This document shows positions 24,752 to 33,906 of a stretch of 64,000 bases of DNA, piece by piece (position 1 is the stretch's first letter; each line of letters begins with the position of its first letter). Below the pieces are notes generated by a model, which was not told where the DNA came from, searched no databases, and saw only the letters and a list, made by a program, of their open reading frames with translations. The position numbers and the translations under genes are program-made. This DNA is from Propionivibrio hellwigii (GTDB taxonomy: Bacteria > Pseudomonadota > Gammaproteobacteria > Burkholderiales > Rhodocyclaceae), in contig NZ_JBEUWX010000002.1 in assembly GCF_041770905.1 (NCBI RefSeq), positions 1,116,001-1,180,000 on the forward strand. The letters are read 5' to 3'.

Positions 24752-25573
24752 ATGACACGCATTCCCATGGCGCTCACCATTGCCGGCTCGGACAGCGGCG
24801 GTGGCGCAGGCATACAGGCTGATCTGAAAACCTTCCAGATGCGTGGCGTTTATGGCATGAGTGTGATCACAGCCATCACAGCGCAAAATACGCGCGGCGT
24901 TTTCGATATCCACACCGTTCCGCAATCTACCGTGCGCGCCCAGATTCAGGCGATTGCGGAAGACCTCCCGCCCACCGCATTGAAAATCGGCATGCTCAGC
25001 ACGGCGGACATCATCGAATGCGTGGCCGCCTGCCTGCAAACACACCGCCTCGGCCCGCTGGTACTCGATCCGGTGATGATCGCCAAAGGCGGCGCACCGC
25101 TCTTGCAGCAAAACGCCATCGCTGCCTTGATTGCCTGCCTGCTGCCGCAAGCCGACATCATCACGCCGAACCTGCCCGAGGCCGAAGCGCTCACCGGCAT
25201 TCCGATTACCGACGATGCCAGCGCCGCCGAGGCTGCCGCACGTCTGCAAGCACTCGGCGCCAAAAGCATCGTCATCAAAGGCGGACACAGCGGCAATTCG
25301 CAGGATGCCGTCTGCCGCGACCGGGTATTCCTGCCTGACCGCACTTTTGTGCTCGAATGCCCGCGCTTTGACACGCCGCACACACATGGCACGGGCTGCA
25401 CCTTTTCCGCCTGCATCACGGCGGAACTGGCCAAAGGACACGGCATGGAAGCGGCCATCCGGTCGGCCAAAGCGTTTATTACCGCCGCCATCTCGCAGCC
25501 GCTCAACATCGGTTCAGGGCACGGCCCGGTCAACCACTGGGCATGCCAGACAAACGGCCCCGCCCTTGGCTGA
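24752..25573 (+). CDS. thiD: Hydroxymethylpyrimidine/phosphomethylpyrimidine kinase
   Basis: 273 residues of the ribokinase superfamily. LTIAGSDSGGGAGIQADLKT, GVYGMSVITAITAQNT, VLDPVMIAKGGAPLL, PNLPEAEALTG, VIKGGHS and THGTGCTFSACI with the catalytic Asp/Cys region are all present. It phosphorylates HMP and HMP-P for thiamine synthesis. AGAGGAG sits about 7 nt before the ATG. It is divergent from ispD with a 230-nt leader; two small hairpins are visible there but no TPP riboswitch core. No other thiamine gene is adjacent. Confidence 0.93.
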   Translation: MTRIPMALTIAGSDSGGGAGIQADLKTFQMRGVYGMSVITAITAQNTRGVFDIHTVPQSTVRAQIQAIAEDLPPTALKIGMLSTADIIECVAACLQTHRLGPLVLDPVMIAKGGAPLLQQNAIAALIACLLPQADIITPNLPEAEALTGIPITDDASAAEAAARLQALGAKSIVIKGGHSGNSQDAVCRDRVFLPDRTFVLECPRFDTPHTHGTGCTFSACITAELAKGHGMEAAIRSAKAFITAAISQPLNIGSGHGPVNHWACQTNGPALG

Positions 25574-26482
25574 CGTCGAAGAGAAAAATACCGGGCCACG
25601 AACCGGCAGACGAATGCATCGGTACAAAGCCGAAAAAATGACGGCATTTAATGCATTAAGCTACTTGCAGGACTGTCTCGTTGGGTGGCGGGATCACGGA
25701 TCGCGCGTGCGGCGTGTGCTGGCATGGCGCGCCTGCGGACCCACAACGTCCGTGGTGACCTAATGCGCAACAAGGCATATCCAAAACCTGCCTGTCTTTG
25801 CCGGCAAACAGCACAAATAAGCGGTTGAGCATAGCTTTAGCACCGGCGCATTCACAATTCAGTTTCCGGCGCGCCCCTACATGGCGTTTTTTGATGGGCA
25901 ACTGCAGGCCGCTGTCGAGGTAGAGATCGTTGAGACGCGGAGGCGACTCTTGGCAAAATCAATTAGCTAAAATTGATTACCTCGGTTGTAAATTTTTTCC
26001 CAATCGCTTCCCCTTTCTTCCCAGCTGATCCGACCCTTCCTGCATTTATCGCCCCCTTTTTTATTGATCTCGTTTGGAATCTGCTGCGCCCTGCGCAGTG
26101 GTGGGAAGCACCTAGTCAAGTCATTGCGTTTCTGGCAGGTGCGGTGCTACTGCATTTTACGCAGCGATAAGAATCTATTTTTCAGTCGCAGGATAATTTG
26201 TCCACTTGATCCCCCTGCATTTCACGCGGCTGGGAGAAGCCCACAAACTGCTTCGATGCCGATCATTTCAGGAAATACCACTGTGCCGGCAGAGTGATCA
26301 GAAAAGTTGTCTTGGGGTGCGCTTTGGGGCGCGCTTCGTTTCGCCTACGCCTACGGCTTAACTTACGTGGCTTCGCGGAACATGCCGGATGCGCCCACCT
26401 ATCCTCATGGGGCAAACTTTCCGTGACCGTAAGATCGCCATAATTTCAGGAGCGCAAGCCGGTATCACGCCGCGCCATGACG
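25574..26482. other. Intergenic stretch without a supported gene
   Basis: About 900 bp. Short frames on both strands (for example 25973-26170 plus, 25656-25901 minus) lack ribosome binding sites and family resemblance. The minus-strand frame from about 25940 to 25660 reads on for some 90 codons, so a decayed gene is possible. I cannot assign anything firmer. Confidence 0.4.
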
Positions 26483-26869
26483 CTACTTCCCGTGTCCGGG
26501 CATATCCTCTGGCCGTGGCGGGACGTAATACTTAGCCCACTTCGGGTCTTTGCGCGGGTCATGATTCAAGCGGCCGTCACGTAGGCGTTCCTCAATGTGC
26601 CGGTCTTCGTGCCGACTGCGCCGGTAGTTTACCTGTGCGCGCTCTTCCGGCGTGACAAAAATTTCCCGCGTAAAATCACGGTAGCTTTCTATACCGACGT
26701 AAGCCCGTTCAAGCATTTGCTCCAGTCTTCGGGCTTCTTTGCTCAAGGCATTGTACTCATCAATATCCCGTGCCCGCTGATTGATGGCATCCATGATGGC
26801 GTAATGCCGCTCGCTGGAAATCGCCTCCGCATCGGCGCGATTAAGAAACATGCCAAGAAAGCCAAACAT
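26483..26869 (-). CDS. Unknown protein, member 1 of a tandem duplication
   Basis: 128 residues, hydrophilic after a short hydrophobic start (FGFLGMFL), mostly helical and strongly charged. The C-terminal two thirds (RRLEQMLERAYVGIESYRD, YRRSRHEDRHIEERLRDGRL, a WAKYYVPP end) are nearly identical to the next gene, while the first 45 residues differ. CAGGAGAA lies 6-7 nt before the ATG. No family recognised. The His/Glu/Arg-rich part could bind nucleic acid or metal, but nothing in the sequence shows which. Confidence 0.6.
   Translation of the reverse strand: MFGFLGMFLNRADAEAISSERHYAIMDAINQRARDIDEYNALSKEARRLEQMLERAYVGIESYRDFTREIFVTPEERAQVNYRRSRHEDRHIEERLRDGRLNHDPRKDPKWAKYYVPPRPEDMPGHGK
26517..26724. 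repeat. 208-bp direct duplication, copy 1
   Basis: Corresponds base for base in length to 26923-27130 with around ten substitutions. It covers the shared 3' halves of the two neighbouring genes. The preserved reading frame and mostly silent changes argue that both copies are or were under selection. Confidence 0.85.
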
Positions 26870-26882
26870 AAGCGTTCTCCTG

Positions 26883-27185
26883 TTACCTCGGATTCGGAGC
26901 GGTGGCCGCTACTTTTTGATGGGGCGGGACGTAATACTTAGCCCACTCCGGGTCTTTGCGCGGGTCATGACTGAGGCGGCCGTCACGCAGGCGTTCCTCA
27001 ATGTGCCGGTCTTCGTGCCGACTGCGCCGGTAATTTACCTGCGCGCGCTCTTCCGGCGTGACAAAAATTTCCCGCGTAAAATCACGGTAGCTTTCTATAC
27101 CGACGTAAGCCCGTTCAAGCATTTGCTCCAAGGTCTGGATATACTGTTTCAATTCTGCAATACCCTGTGCCAGCGTCTTCGCCAT
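26883..27185 (-). CDS. Unknown protein, member 2 of a tandem duplication
   Basis: About 100 residues from ATG at 27185, chosen because AAGGAG lies 8 nt upstream; an in-frame ATG further upstream lacks one. N-terminus (AKTLAQGIAELKQYIQTL) is helical and unrelated to that of its neighbour, then the shared block begins at LEQMLERAYVGIESYRD. It ends in a short unique tail after YYVPP. Lies 13 nt before member 1 in the same direction, so they are co-transcribed. Function unknown. Confidence 0.6.
   Translation of the reverse strand: MAKTLAQGIAELKQYIQTLEQMLERAYVGIESYRDFTREIFVTPEERAQVNYRRSRHEDRHIEERLRDGRLSHDPRKDPEWAKYYVPPHQKVAATAPNPR
26923..27130. repeat. 208-bp direct duplication, copy 2
   Basis: Partner of 26517-26724. 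The two copies are separated by about 200 bp that encode the unique N-terminus of member 1 and the unique tail of member 2. Confidence 0.85.
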
Positions 27186-27770
27186 AAATGGTCTCCTTGA
27201 AACAGAAACACATAAGGATTCACTCGCACTGTATTCATGAAACATCACACCGTCAAGCAGCGACGGTAAGCCAACGCGATAAATTACATCCTGTTTTATG
27301 CCACACCAAATATGGGTATTAATCGCAAATTAATTGCATCAATTACCGCTGGATGCAATTACGCGGCAGATGCGGCCCGGAATCGGGTGCAAACCATTTC
27401 CCGACCATTCGGTGGCGCCAAAACGGGATGGGAAATCCAATTTCGGGTGTGAAATCATGAAAAGTCCGATCGCGAGAACCCATGCTGGCGCGGGTCATCG
27501 CTGTTTTGCATCGGACGGTTAGGGCGGCTTCATTGGTTTAGGGCGGCCCCCTGGTTTAGGGCTGCCATCTGGCACTGATGCGGAATGGATGCCCGTTCAG
27601 CGCAGGCCGCACGGGCAGTCTGGTAGTATCAAAGCCGCCATAAAACAGCGTGCCGGCCAGCCCGGCCTGTGCGTATCATTCCCAGACCGCCACACCTTCT
27701 AATTTCAAACCATAGCCCCAAAATTTACGGGCAAGACATTGCCCGATATTTTTCGACGGAAGCATGCTGC

Positions 27771-27882
27771 CGCCCCTTACGATGACCGCCCCTTACGATG
27801 ACCGCCCCTTACGATGACCGCCCCTTACGATGACCGCCCCTTACGATGACCGCCCCTTACGATGACCGCCCCTTACGATGAC
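27771..27882 (+). repeat. Seven tandem copies of a 16-bp unit spanning a start codon
   Basis: Exact copies of CGCCCCTTACGATGAC start at 27771 and every 16 bp to 27867. Each contains ATGA. The last ATG (27878) is the start of the MFS gene. An ATG in any of the first five copies opens an 11-codon frame (MTAPYDDRPLR) that ends at the TGA of the ATGA two copies downstream, so short frames feed into one another and into the gene. Copy-number slippage is likely. The gap before it (27186-27770) has no supported gene. Confidence 0.9.
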
Positions 27883-29203
27883 CGCTCCTTCTCCCCCCGA
27901 CCCTGCTTCTGAGCCGGTTGCTCCCCCCGCGCCAAATGCCGCACAAACAGGCTCGGCGCCTGTTCCGTCTGCGGTGGCGATTTCGTTGCCGCTTCTGATC
28001 GGTGCGGTGGTGATTCTGGCTCTGAATCTGCGTACTCCGCTGGTGGCGGTGGGGCCGGTCGTTGGCATGATTCGGGAAGATTTGGGCGTTTCAGGATCGT
28101 TCGTCGGCCTCGTCACCGCTTTGCCGATGCTGGCGTTCGCCCTGTTTTCTCCGCTGGCGGCACGGCTCGCCCGCCTTTGGGGCATCGAAAACGTATTGAT
28201 CGGCTCGTCGATACTACTGGCGATCGGCATTGCCGTGCGTTCGGCCTGTCCTTCCGCCGCACTGCTCGTGGCCGGGACAGTCATTCTCTCGGCGGCGATT
28301 GCCATGGGTAATGTGCTATTGCCGGCGCTGGCCAAGCGCAGCCTGCCTCACCGCGTCGGGCTGGTTATCGGCGCCATGACATTCACCATGTCGCTGTCAG
28401 CGGCCGTCGCCGCGGCCGTCGCCGTGCCGTTGGCGCACTGGCTAAACTGGCGCTGGTCGCTGGGCGTCTGGATCACGACCGCCCTGCTTGCCCTGCCGGT
28501 ATGGCTGTATCTGAAGCGGCAGACGCCGCCGGCGCCCCCCGAATCGCCTGCCTATGGGCAAAACCCCACGCAGACACCCCACGCGGCGGGCGGCCTGAAT
28601 GTCTGGGCTTCGCCTGCGGCCTGGTGCATCAGCGCCATGATGGGCGTGCAGTCACTCATGTTTTACGCCATGGCGAATTTCCTACCCTCCGTACTGGCGG
28701 AAAAAGGCATGAGTGCGCTGGAAGCGGGTGCATACGGCTCGCTGTTCCAGGCCGTATCGCTGCTCGGCGTACTGGGCGCTTCGGCCCTCTTTGCACACAG
28801 CCGCCACAAGCAGGCACTGGGGTTGGGCATGGCGCTGATGCTGGTTGCGGGCATCGGCGGCATCTGGCTGGGCGGCCTGGGGACGATGTGGCTGTGGGTG
28901 ACGTGCGTAGGCATCAGCGGGTCGGCGCTATTTTCCGTTTCATTGATGCTGTTCGCCCTCCGTACCGACTCGCCGCAGGAAGCGGCCGCCTTATCCGGCA
29001 TGGCGCAGTCAGTGGGGTACACAATCGCAATCTTCGGCCCGCTGGGCATGGGCATGCTCTATGACGGGTTCGGCTCGTGGCGGATACCCATGGGCGTTCT
29101 CACGGCGATGATGGTCGGCGAATGTGCGCTGGCCTGGGCTGCAACCCGCGCCGAAACGCTGTCGCAATGCGCGCAAGCGGCGGAGAAACGCCGGCGATTT
29201 TAG
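27878..29203 (+). CDS. MFS transporter, CynX/NimT (cyanate / nitroimidazole) family
   Basis: 441 residues with twelve predicted helices. The N-terminal helix region (LALNLRTPLVAVGPVVGMI) and the LPMLAFALFSPLAARLARLWG loop between helices 2 and 3 are typical of the CynX/NimT/YycB group of major facilitator permeases. The substrate is unknown. The first 30 residues are Pro/Ala-rich and cytoplasmic. There is no ribosome binding site before the ATG at 27878; the codon lies in a 16-bp tandem repeat, and the stop of an upstream mini-frame overlaps it (ATGA), so re-initiation may drive expression. A 40-bp repeat array begins about 10 nt after the stop codon. Confidence 0.85.
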   Translation: MTAPSPPDPASEPVAPPAPNAAQTGSAPVPSAVAISLPLLIGAVVILALNLRTPLVAVGPVVGMIREDLGVSGSFVGLVTALPMLAFALFSPLAARLARLWGIENVLIGSSILLAIGIAVRSACPSAALLVAGTVILSAAIAMGNVLLPALAKRSLPHRVGLVIGAMTFTMSLSAAVAAAVAVPLAHWLNWRWSLGVWITTALLALPVWLYLKRQTPPAPPESPAYGQNPTQTPHAAGGLNVWASPAAWCISAMMGVQSLMFYAMANFLPSVLAEKGMSALEAGAYGSLFQAVSLLGVLGASALFAHSRHKQALGLGMALMLVAGIGGIWLGGLGTMWLWVTCVGISGSALFSVSLMLFALRTDSPQEAAALSGMAQSVGYTIAIFGPLGMGMLYDGFGSWRIPMGVLTAMMVGECALAWAATRAETLSQCAQAAEKRRRF

Positions 29204-29213
29204 AAGCCGTCCG

Positions 29214-29372
29214 GAGCTCCTTTATCCACGCGGGTTTCCGGGGGAACGCCCTGAAGCCCTTATAAACAGGGCATCTCCAAGCGCCCTGCCCGCTAGCCCT
29301 TTATCTACGCGGGTTTCAGAGGCGCCTGCCGGCAAACGCCCTGTTTACGCGGGCTCCAGAGGAGGCGCCCGC
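29214..29372. repeat. 40-bp-period hairpin repeat array (four units)
   Basis: Units begin near 29214, 29253, 29293 and 29333. Same design as the array at 5148. It directly follows the MFS stop codon and ends just before the DUF3567 stop codon, so it sits between two convergent genes. Confidence 0.85.
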
Positions 29373-29389
29373 CGGCGATGCTCCGTCAT

Positions 29390-29623
29390 TCAGTGAATCA
29401 CAATCGGCCGCGCCGCACCGGCGCAGAAATCATCGAGCAGCGCATCAATCGACTCCTGGCTGCGCTCGGCGTCGGGAATATTGTCGATGGCCGAACGCAG
29501 CCCCATGGCCACCGAACCTTGCACGAACAGGCTGCGGCTGGACTGTTTGTCGACCAGCTCGAAAGCCTGCCGCGTCGGATAAGCGACGATGGCATAGTTT
29601 TCGCTGTTATAGACAATATCCAT
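29390..29623 (-). CDS. DUF3567 family protein
   Basis: 77 residues: MDIVYNSENYAIVAYP start, a FELVDKQSSRSLFVQG middle and a helical end with VDDFL-like IDALLDDF and PIVIH. This matches DUF3567, a short family I know only from Betaproteobacteria, with no established function. AAAGGAG precedes the ATG. Cytoplasmic, acidic. It lies alone between two 40-bp repeat arrays (29214-29372 and 29917-30030). Confidence 0.75.
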   Translation of the reverse strand: MDIVYNSENYAIVAYPTRQAFELVDKQSSRSLFVQGSVAMGLRSAIDNIPDAERSQESIDALLDDFCAGAARPIVIH

Positions 29624-29916
29624 GGTGACTCCTTTCTGCCCGATGGCGCCGAACGAGAAGCCGCCCGGCAGGAGAAGAAGATGCGGCCGGTTTTTATAGT
29701 TTCAAGCCCGCCGCCCCGCCCGCTGATGCCGCTTCACGCGGGCCCGTGCCGGCCGGCTTGTCCCCGGTCGATGCACGCAGATACCTTCTACCACACATCC
29801 GGATTCGGCGTAACGGACAAAACAGGCGTTTTGGCGCGTCATGGGCAAAATGGATACGGTCGGCAGGGCGGCGATGGCGGATTTTGCGCCGCGCGCCTAC
29901 AGCATGTGGGGGCTCT

Positions 29917-30030
29917 GAAACCCTTATCAACAGGGCATCTCCGGGCAGACGCCCGGAGATCCTTTATCCACGCGGGTTTCCGAGGGGGTGCCCGGAAACA
30001 CCCTATCCACGCGGGGTTCAGAGCGCCCGC
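29917..30030. repeat. 40-bp-period hairpin repeat array (three units)
   Basis: Units begin near 29917, 29956 and 29995, here with 39-bp spacing. The array lies just beyond the 3' end of the P-type ATPase gene. The 29624-29916 stretch before it shows no gene. Confidence 0.8.
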
Positions 30031-30078
30031 CCGGAAATGTCCGGCCTTGCCCGCCGGGCGCCGGCCAACACTGTCGCA

Positions 30079-32904
30079 CTAACGACTACGGCGGGCGAAC
30101 ACCTTGAGAACTTCCATCGTCAGCGGAGAAATGAAGAAAAACGGCAGCATCAGCAGCCAGTCATTCAGGCCAAGCGGTACGGTATCGAAGACAGGTTGCA
30201 GGAACGGCACATAGACCACCATCAAAACCAGCAGGAACGATACGATGACCGCCCATACGATCCAGCGGTTGTTCATCAGCCCGAGCGAGAAAACGCTGTG
30301 CGTTTCAGAGCGCGCGGTAAAGGCGCGCAACAACTCAGACGTGCATAGCGTAATGAAGGCCATGGTCTGCGCAGCGGCCAGATGGTCGGGATAACGCGCC
30401 TGCGCCAGCAAAAATACGCTCAGGACGGCAACGGCGTCCACAATGCCGATGACGCCGATACTGATCGCCATCATCTTGTCGATGACGGGTTCGCCCGGCG
30501 AACGCGGCGGCCGCGTCATGATATCCGGCTCGCCCTTTTCCATGCCCAGCGCCAGCGCCGGCGCGCCATCGCTGACCAGGTTGAGCCAGAGCAGCTGCAC
30601 GGGGCGCAGCGGAATCGGCAGGCCAAACAGCATCGCCGAGAAAATGATGAGAATTTCGCCGACATTGCAGGCCAGCAAGAAGTAGACAAACTTGCGTATG
30701 TTGGCGTAGATGATCCGCCCCTGGTGGATGGCGGCGATGATGCTGGCGAAATTGTCGTCGGTCAGCACCATGTCGGCCGTCTGCTTGGCAACGTCCGTGC
30801 CGGTGATGCCCATAGCGACGCCGATATTGGCGCGTTTGAGCGCCGGCGCGTCATTGACGCCGTCGCCGGTCATCGCCACGACATGATCGTTGGCCTTCAT
30901 CGCATCGACAATACGCGTCTTGTGCTGCGGCGACACGCGGCAGCACACTTGCAGGCGTTCGGCGCATTTCGCCAGTTCGGCATCGCTGAGATTTTCAATT
31001 TCGCTGCCGGTGAGCACCAGCCCGCCCGGCTTGAACATACCGATATCGCGCGCGATCGCTTCCGCCGTGTCCTTGTAGTCACCCGTCACCATCACGCACT
31101 TGAGGCCGGCGCCATGCGCCACTTTCAGCGCCTCGACGACTTCCTGGCGCGGCGGGTCGATCATGCCGAGCAGTCCGATGAAGACCAGGTCTCGTTCCAC
31201 CGCTTCCGGCACCGGCGCATCCGGCACACTATCCAGCGGCCGGCAGGCAACCGCCAGCACGCGCAGGGCCGAAGTCGCCATACCATGGTTCTGCGCCAGA
31301 ATTGTCGCCCGCGCTTCCGCCGTCAGCGGGACGGTTTTACCGCCTTCGAGGCGCTGCGTGCACAGGTCGAGAATGACATCGGGCGCGCCTTTGACAAAAG
31401 CGGTGACAGCGCTGCCGACTGCCGCGACGATGTCCGGCGCGCCATCAACGCGGTGAATGGTCGTCATCCGTTTGCGGTCGGAATCGAAGGGGATTTCCTG
31501 TACGCGCGGCAGCTGTTCATTGAGCGCATCGCGCCAAAGCCCTGTCTTGGCAGCAGCCACGACCAGCGCGGCCTCGGTCGGGTCGCCGGTAATGCGCCAG
31601 ACGGACGCGCCACCGTCCTGAGGCTCCTCTTTCAGCGTCGCATCGTTACACAACAATGCGCCCCGCAACAGCAGGGAAACGTCGGGATATTCCTGCGGCT
31701 GGAAACGTTGTGCGTCGGCAAAATCGTTGGCCGACGCGCCTGTAAAAAACTCGCCCTGCGGTACGTAGCCTTCACCGCTGACCTTGAATTGACAGTCTCC
31801 GGCAACACCTTGCAGGACAGTCATCTCATTCTGCGTCAAGGTGCCGGTCTTGTCCGAGCAGATGACGGTGGCGCAGCCCAACGTCTCTACGGCGGGCAGC
31901 TTACGGATCAGCGCGTTGTTTCTGATCATCTGCTGCATGCCGAGCGCCAGGCAAACGGTGACGATCGCCGGCAGACCTTCCGGCACGGCCGCAATCGCCA
32001 AGCTGACGGCGGTCATGAACAAATTGATGATGTCCTTTTCCTCGGCGCGCAGATAGGCCATGAAATCGCCGCCGATGGCTTGGGCCAGATGCGTGTCGCG
32101 GAACAAACCATAAATGAACACCAAGGCGCAGATAATCAGGCAGACGGAACCGAGTACCTTGCCCAGGTGTTCCAGCTTCTTTTGCAAGGGCGTCTGCTCG
32201 TTTTCAAACGATTGCAGCATCTCGGCAATCATGCCCATCTGGGTATTCATGCCGGTGCCGATGGCCAGCCCCTTGCCCCGGCCGTAACTGATCATGGTGC
32301 CCATAAAGGCCGAATTGGTCCGGTCGCCCAGCGGTGCGGCCGGGTCCAGCAGTGCCGAGGCATCCTTCTCTACCGGCACCGATTCGCCGGTCAGCGAAGC
32401 TTCCTCGATTTTCAGGTTGACGCTTTCGATCAGGCGCAGATCGGCAGGCACGAAATTGCCGGCTTCCAGCATGACGATGTCGCCCGGTGCAACTTCCCGG
32501 CCGGGGATGGATACCAGCACGCCGTCACGAATTACGGAGGCATTGGGCGCGGACATTTTCTGTAGCGCCTCAAGCGCCTGCTCCGCCTTGGATTCCTGCA
32601 CCACGCCGATCACAGCGTTGAGGATGACGATCAGGACGATCGCGGCCGAATCGACATATTCGCCCAGCGCCAGAGAAATCAGCGCCGCCACGATCAGGAT
32701 GATGATGAGAAAATTGTTGAACTGATCCCAGAGCAATGCCATAAAGCCCGGGCGCGGGCGATCTTTCAACTCGTTGTAGCCACCGCTGTCCAGCCGTCGC
32801 CGCGCTTCCGCCGCACTGAGGCCGCGCTCGCTGTCCGTCTCAAATTCGGCCGTCAGCGCGTCGATTGTCTTGCCGTGTGATTCTTTGTCGAACATGGTGT
32901 GCAT
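30079..32904 (-). CDS. Cation-transporting P-type ATPase, Ca2+ (SERCA/PMCA-like) type
   Basis: 941 residues. The phosphorylated Asp is in CSDKTGTLTQNEM; TGES in the actuator domain, KGAPDVIL in the nucleotide domain and MTGDGVNDAPALK are all present. Ten membrane helices are expected; helix M4 carries AIAAVPEGLPAIVT, which matches the calcium-site PEGLP motif, and M6 has NLVSDGAPALALGME. This is the P2 type (Ca2+, less often Mn2+ or others), probably exporting calcium from the cytoplasm. ATG at 32904 follows AAGGAG; longer starts add a basic tail without support. A universal stress protein gene on the same strand lies 176 nt upstream. Confidence 0.88.
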   Translation of the reverse strand: MHTMFDKESHGKTIDALTAEFETDSERGLSAAEARRRLDSGGYNELKDRPRPGFMALLWDQFNNFLIIILIVAALISLALGEYVDSAAIVLIVILNAVIGVVQESKAEQALEALQKMSAPNASVIRDGVLVSIPGREVAPGDIVMLEAGNFVPADLRLIESVNLKIEEASLTGESVPVEKDASALLDPAAPLGDRTNSAFMGTMISYGRGKGLAIGTGMNTQMGMIAEMLQSFENEQTPLQKKLEHLGKVLGSVCLIICALVFIYGLFRDTHLAQAIGGDFMAYLRAEEKDIINLFMTAVSLAIAAVPEGLPAIVTVCLALGMQQMIRNNALIRKLPAVETLGCATVICSDKTGTLTQNEMTVLQGVAGDCQFKVSGEGYVPQGEFFTGASANDFADAQRFQPQEYPDVSLLLRGALLCNDATLKEEPQDGGASVWRITGDPTEAALVVAAAKTGLWRDALNEQLPRVQEIPFDSDRKRMTTIHRVDGAPDIVAAVGSAVTAFVKGAPDVILDLCTQRLEGGKTVPLTAEARATILAQNHGMATSALRVLAVACRPLDSVPDAPVPEAVERDLVFIGLLGMIDPPRQEVVEALKVAHGAGLKCVMVTGDYKDTAEAIARDIGMFKPGGLVLTGSEIENLSDAELAKCAERLQVCCRVSPQHKTRIVDAMKANDHVVAMTGDGVNDAPALKRANIGVAMGITGTDVAKQTADMVLTDDNFASIIAAIHQGRIIYANIRKFVYFLLACNVGEILIIFSAMLFGLPIPLRPVQLLWLNLVSDGAPALALGMEKGEPDIMTRPPRSPGEPVIDKMMAISIGVIGIVDAVAVLSVFLLAQARYPDHLAAAQTMAFITLCTSELLRAFTARSETHSVFSLGLMNNRWIVWAVIVSFLLVLMVVYVPFLQPVFDTVPLGLNDWLLMLPFFFISPLTMEVLKVFARRSR

Positions 32905-33080
32905 GAAGGCTCCTTGTCTCTTGATTTTTTCACTCTTACGGCGGTGTTGTCTGCAACGCGGCTTATGGCGTGCACCCCTCCTCAAGGCGCCTGCCGGCGA
33001 TTCTGCGCTTTATTCTTTTGCCGCATGCACCTGCCCTGCCCTTCATGCCCTTCCTTTCGTCCATTGCCATCACATTGCCA

Positions 33081-33509
33081 TTATTTAACGAGCAGGATGG
33101 GCACCGAGGACAGATGCAGCACCTTCATCGTCGCTGAACCGATCAGTCGCCCCAACGCACCGCGTCCGTTCGTCCCCATGATGATCTGGTCGCAACCCAG
33201 CGTTTCGGCAAAATGGATAATCGTTTCGGCCACATTGCCGAATTCGGCATGACAGGTATAGCGCGCGCCGGCAGCATCGAGCAACGCACGCGCAGGCGCC
33301 AGGGCGTGTTCACTTTCCTCACGCAGAAAGTTGGCAATCTCGTCATGGTTGAAAAAACGTTTCACGCTATGACTGATCGGCGGCTGAACGTTGAGCAGAT
33401 GAATCTCCGCGCTGTCCGGATCGGCATAATCCAGGCGGGTCTGCGCTGCCAGCGACACGGCTCTCAACGCACATTCCGAACCATCGACGGGAATCAGGAA
33501 CTTTTTCAT
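33081..33509 (-). CDS. Universal stress protein (UspA family)
   Basis: 142 residues, one Usp domain: MKKFLIPVDGSECALRAV at the start and IIMGTNGRGALGRLIGS near the end, the ATP-binding G-2x-G-9x-G-S/T type signature. GGGGGTAT before the ATG at 33509 supports this start. Lies upstream of the calcium ATPase gene on the same strand and could be co-transcribed with it. The 33510-33906 gap to the divergent permease gene holds presumably both promoters; no gene is seen there. Confidence 0.9.
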   Translation of the reverse strand: MKKFLIPVDGSECALRAVSLAAQTRLDYADPDSAEIHLLNVQPPISHSVKRFFNHDEIANFLREESEHALAPARALLDAAGARYTCHAEFGNVAETIIHFAETLGCDQIIMGTNGRGALGRLIGSATMKVLHLSSVPILLVK

Positions 33510-33906
33510 ATACCCCCCTACGTTTTCGAGCATGCTCTATGGAAAACAGTCGTCGTTGCAAACAGCAGTATTCAGTCTACCCGCCCCAGGCATTCCGGTG
33601 CAACATGGAGAGACGCACTCAACGCAGGGCAAACGCAGCGCGCATCTACCACGCCCCATGCGATGCACGCAGTGTTGTGGCCTTGTTTTTACCACCGGAA
33701 GCGGTTAGCGGGTATGTGGAATACCGAAATTGCTTGGCACCTGAAAGGGCGTATATTCCGCCTTGCATTTAATGTCGCGTAATGCGCTAAGCAGAATGGA
33801 CTGACCGACGCCCTGCCTGGCTCCACCATCCAGAGCGCCAAACTGAATATCCGGCGGTGCGCCCTTGCGCGGTTTTCAATTTTTATATTGATATGAGGAG
33901 GTGCAT

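Noticed and set aside
25973..26170. 65-codon plus-strand frame with hydrophobic segments
   Set aside because: No ribosome binding site, no partner gene, and composition consistent with non-coding AT-rich DNA.
30382..32565. 727-codon open frame on the plus strand
   Set aside because: It lies entirely opposite the P-type ATPase gene, has no ribosome binding site or domain, and its His/Arg/Asp-rich composition is what antisense reading of a GC-rich gene gives.
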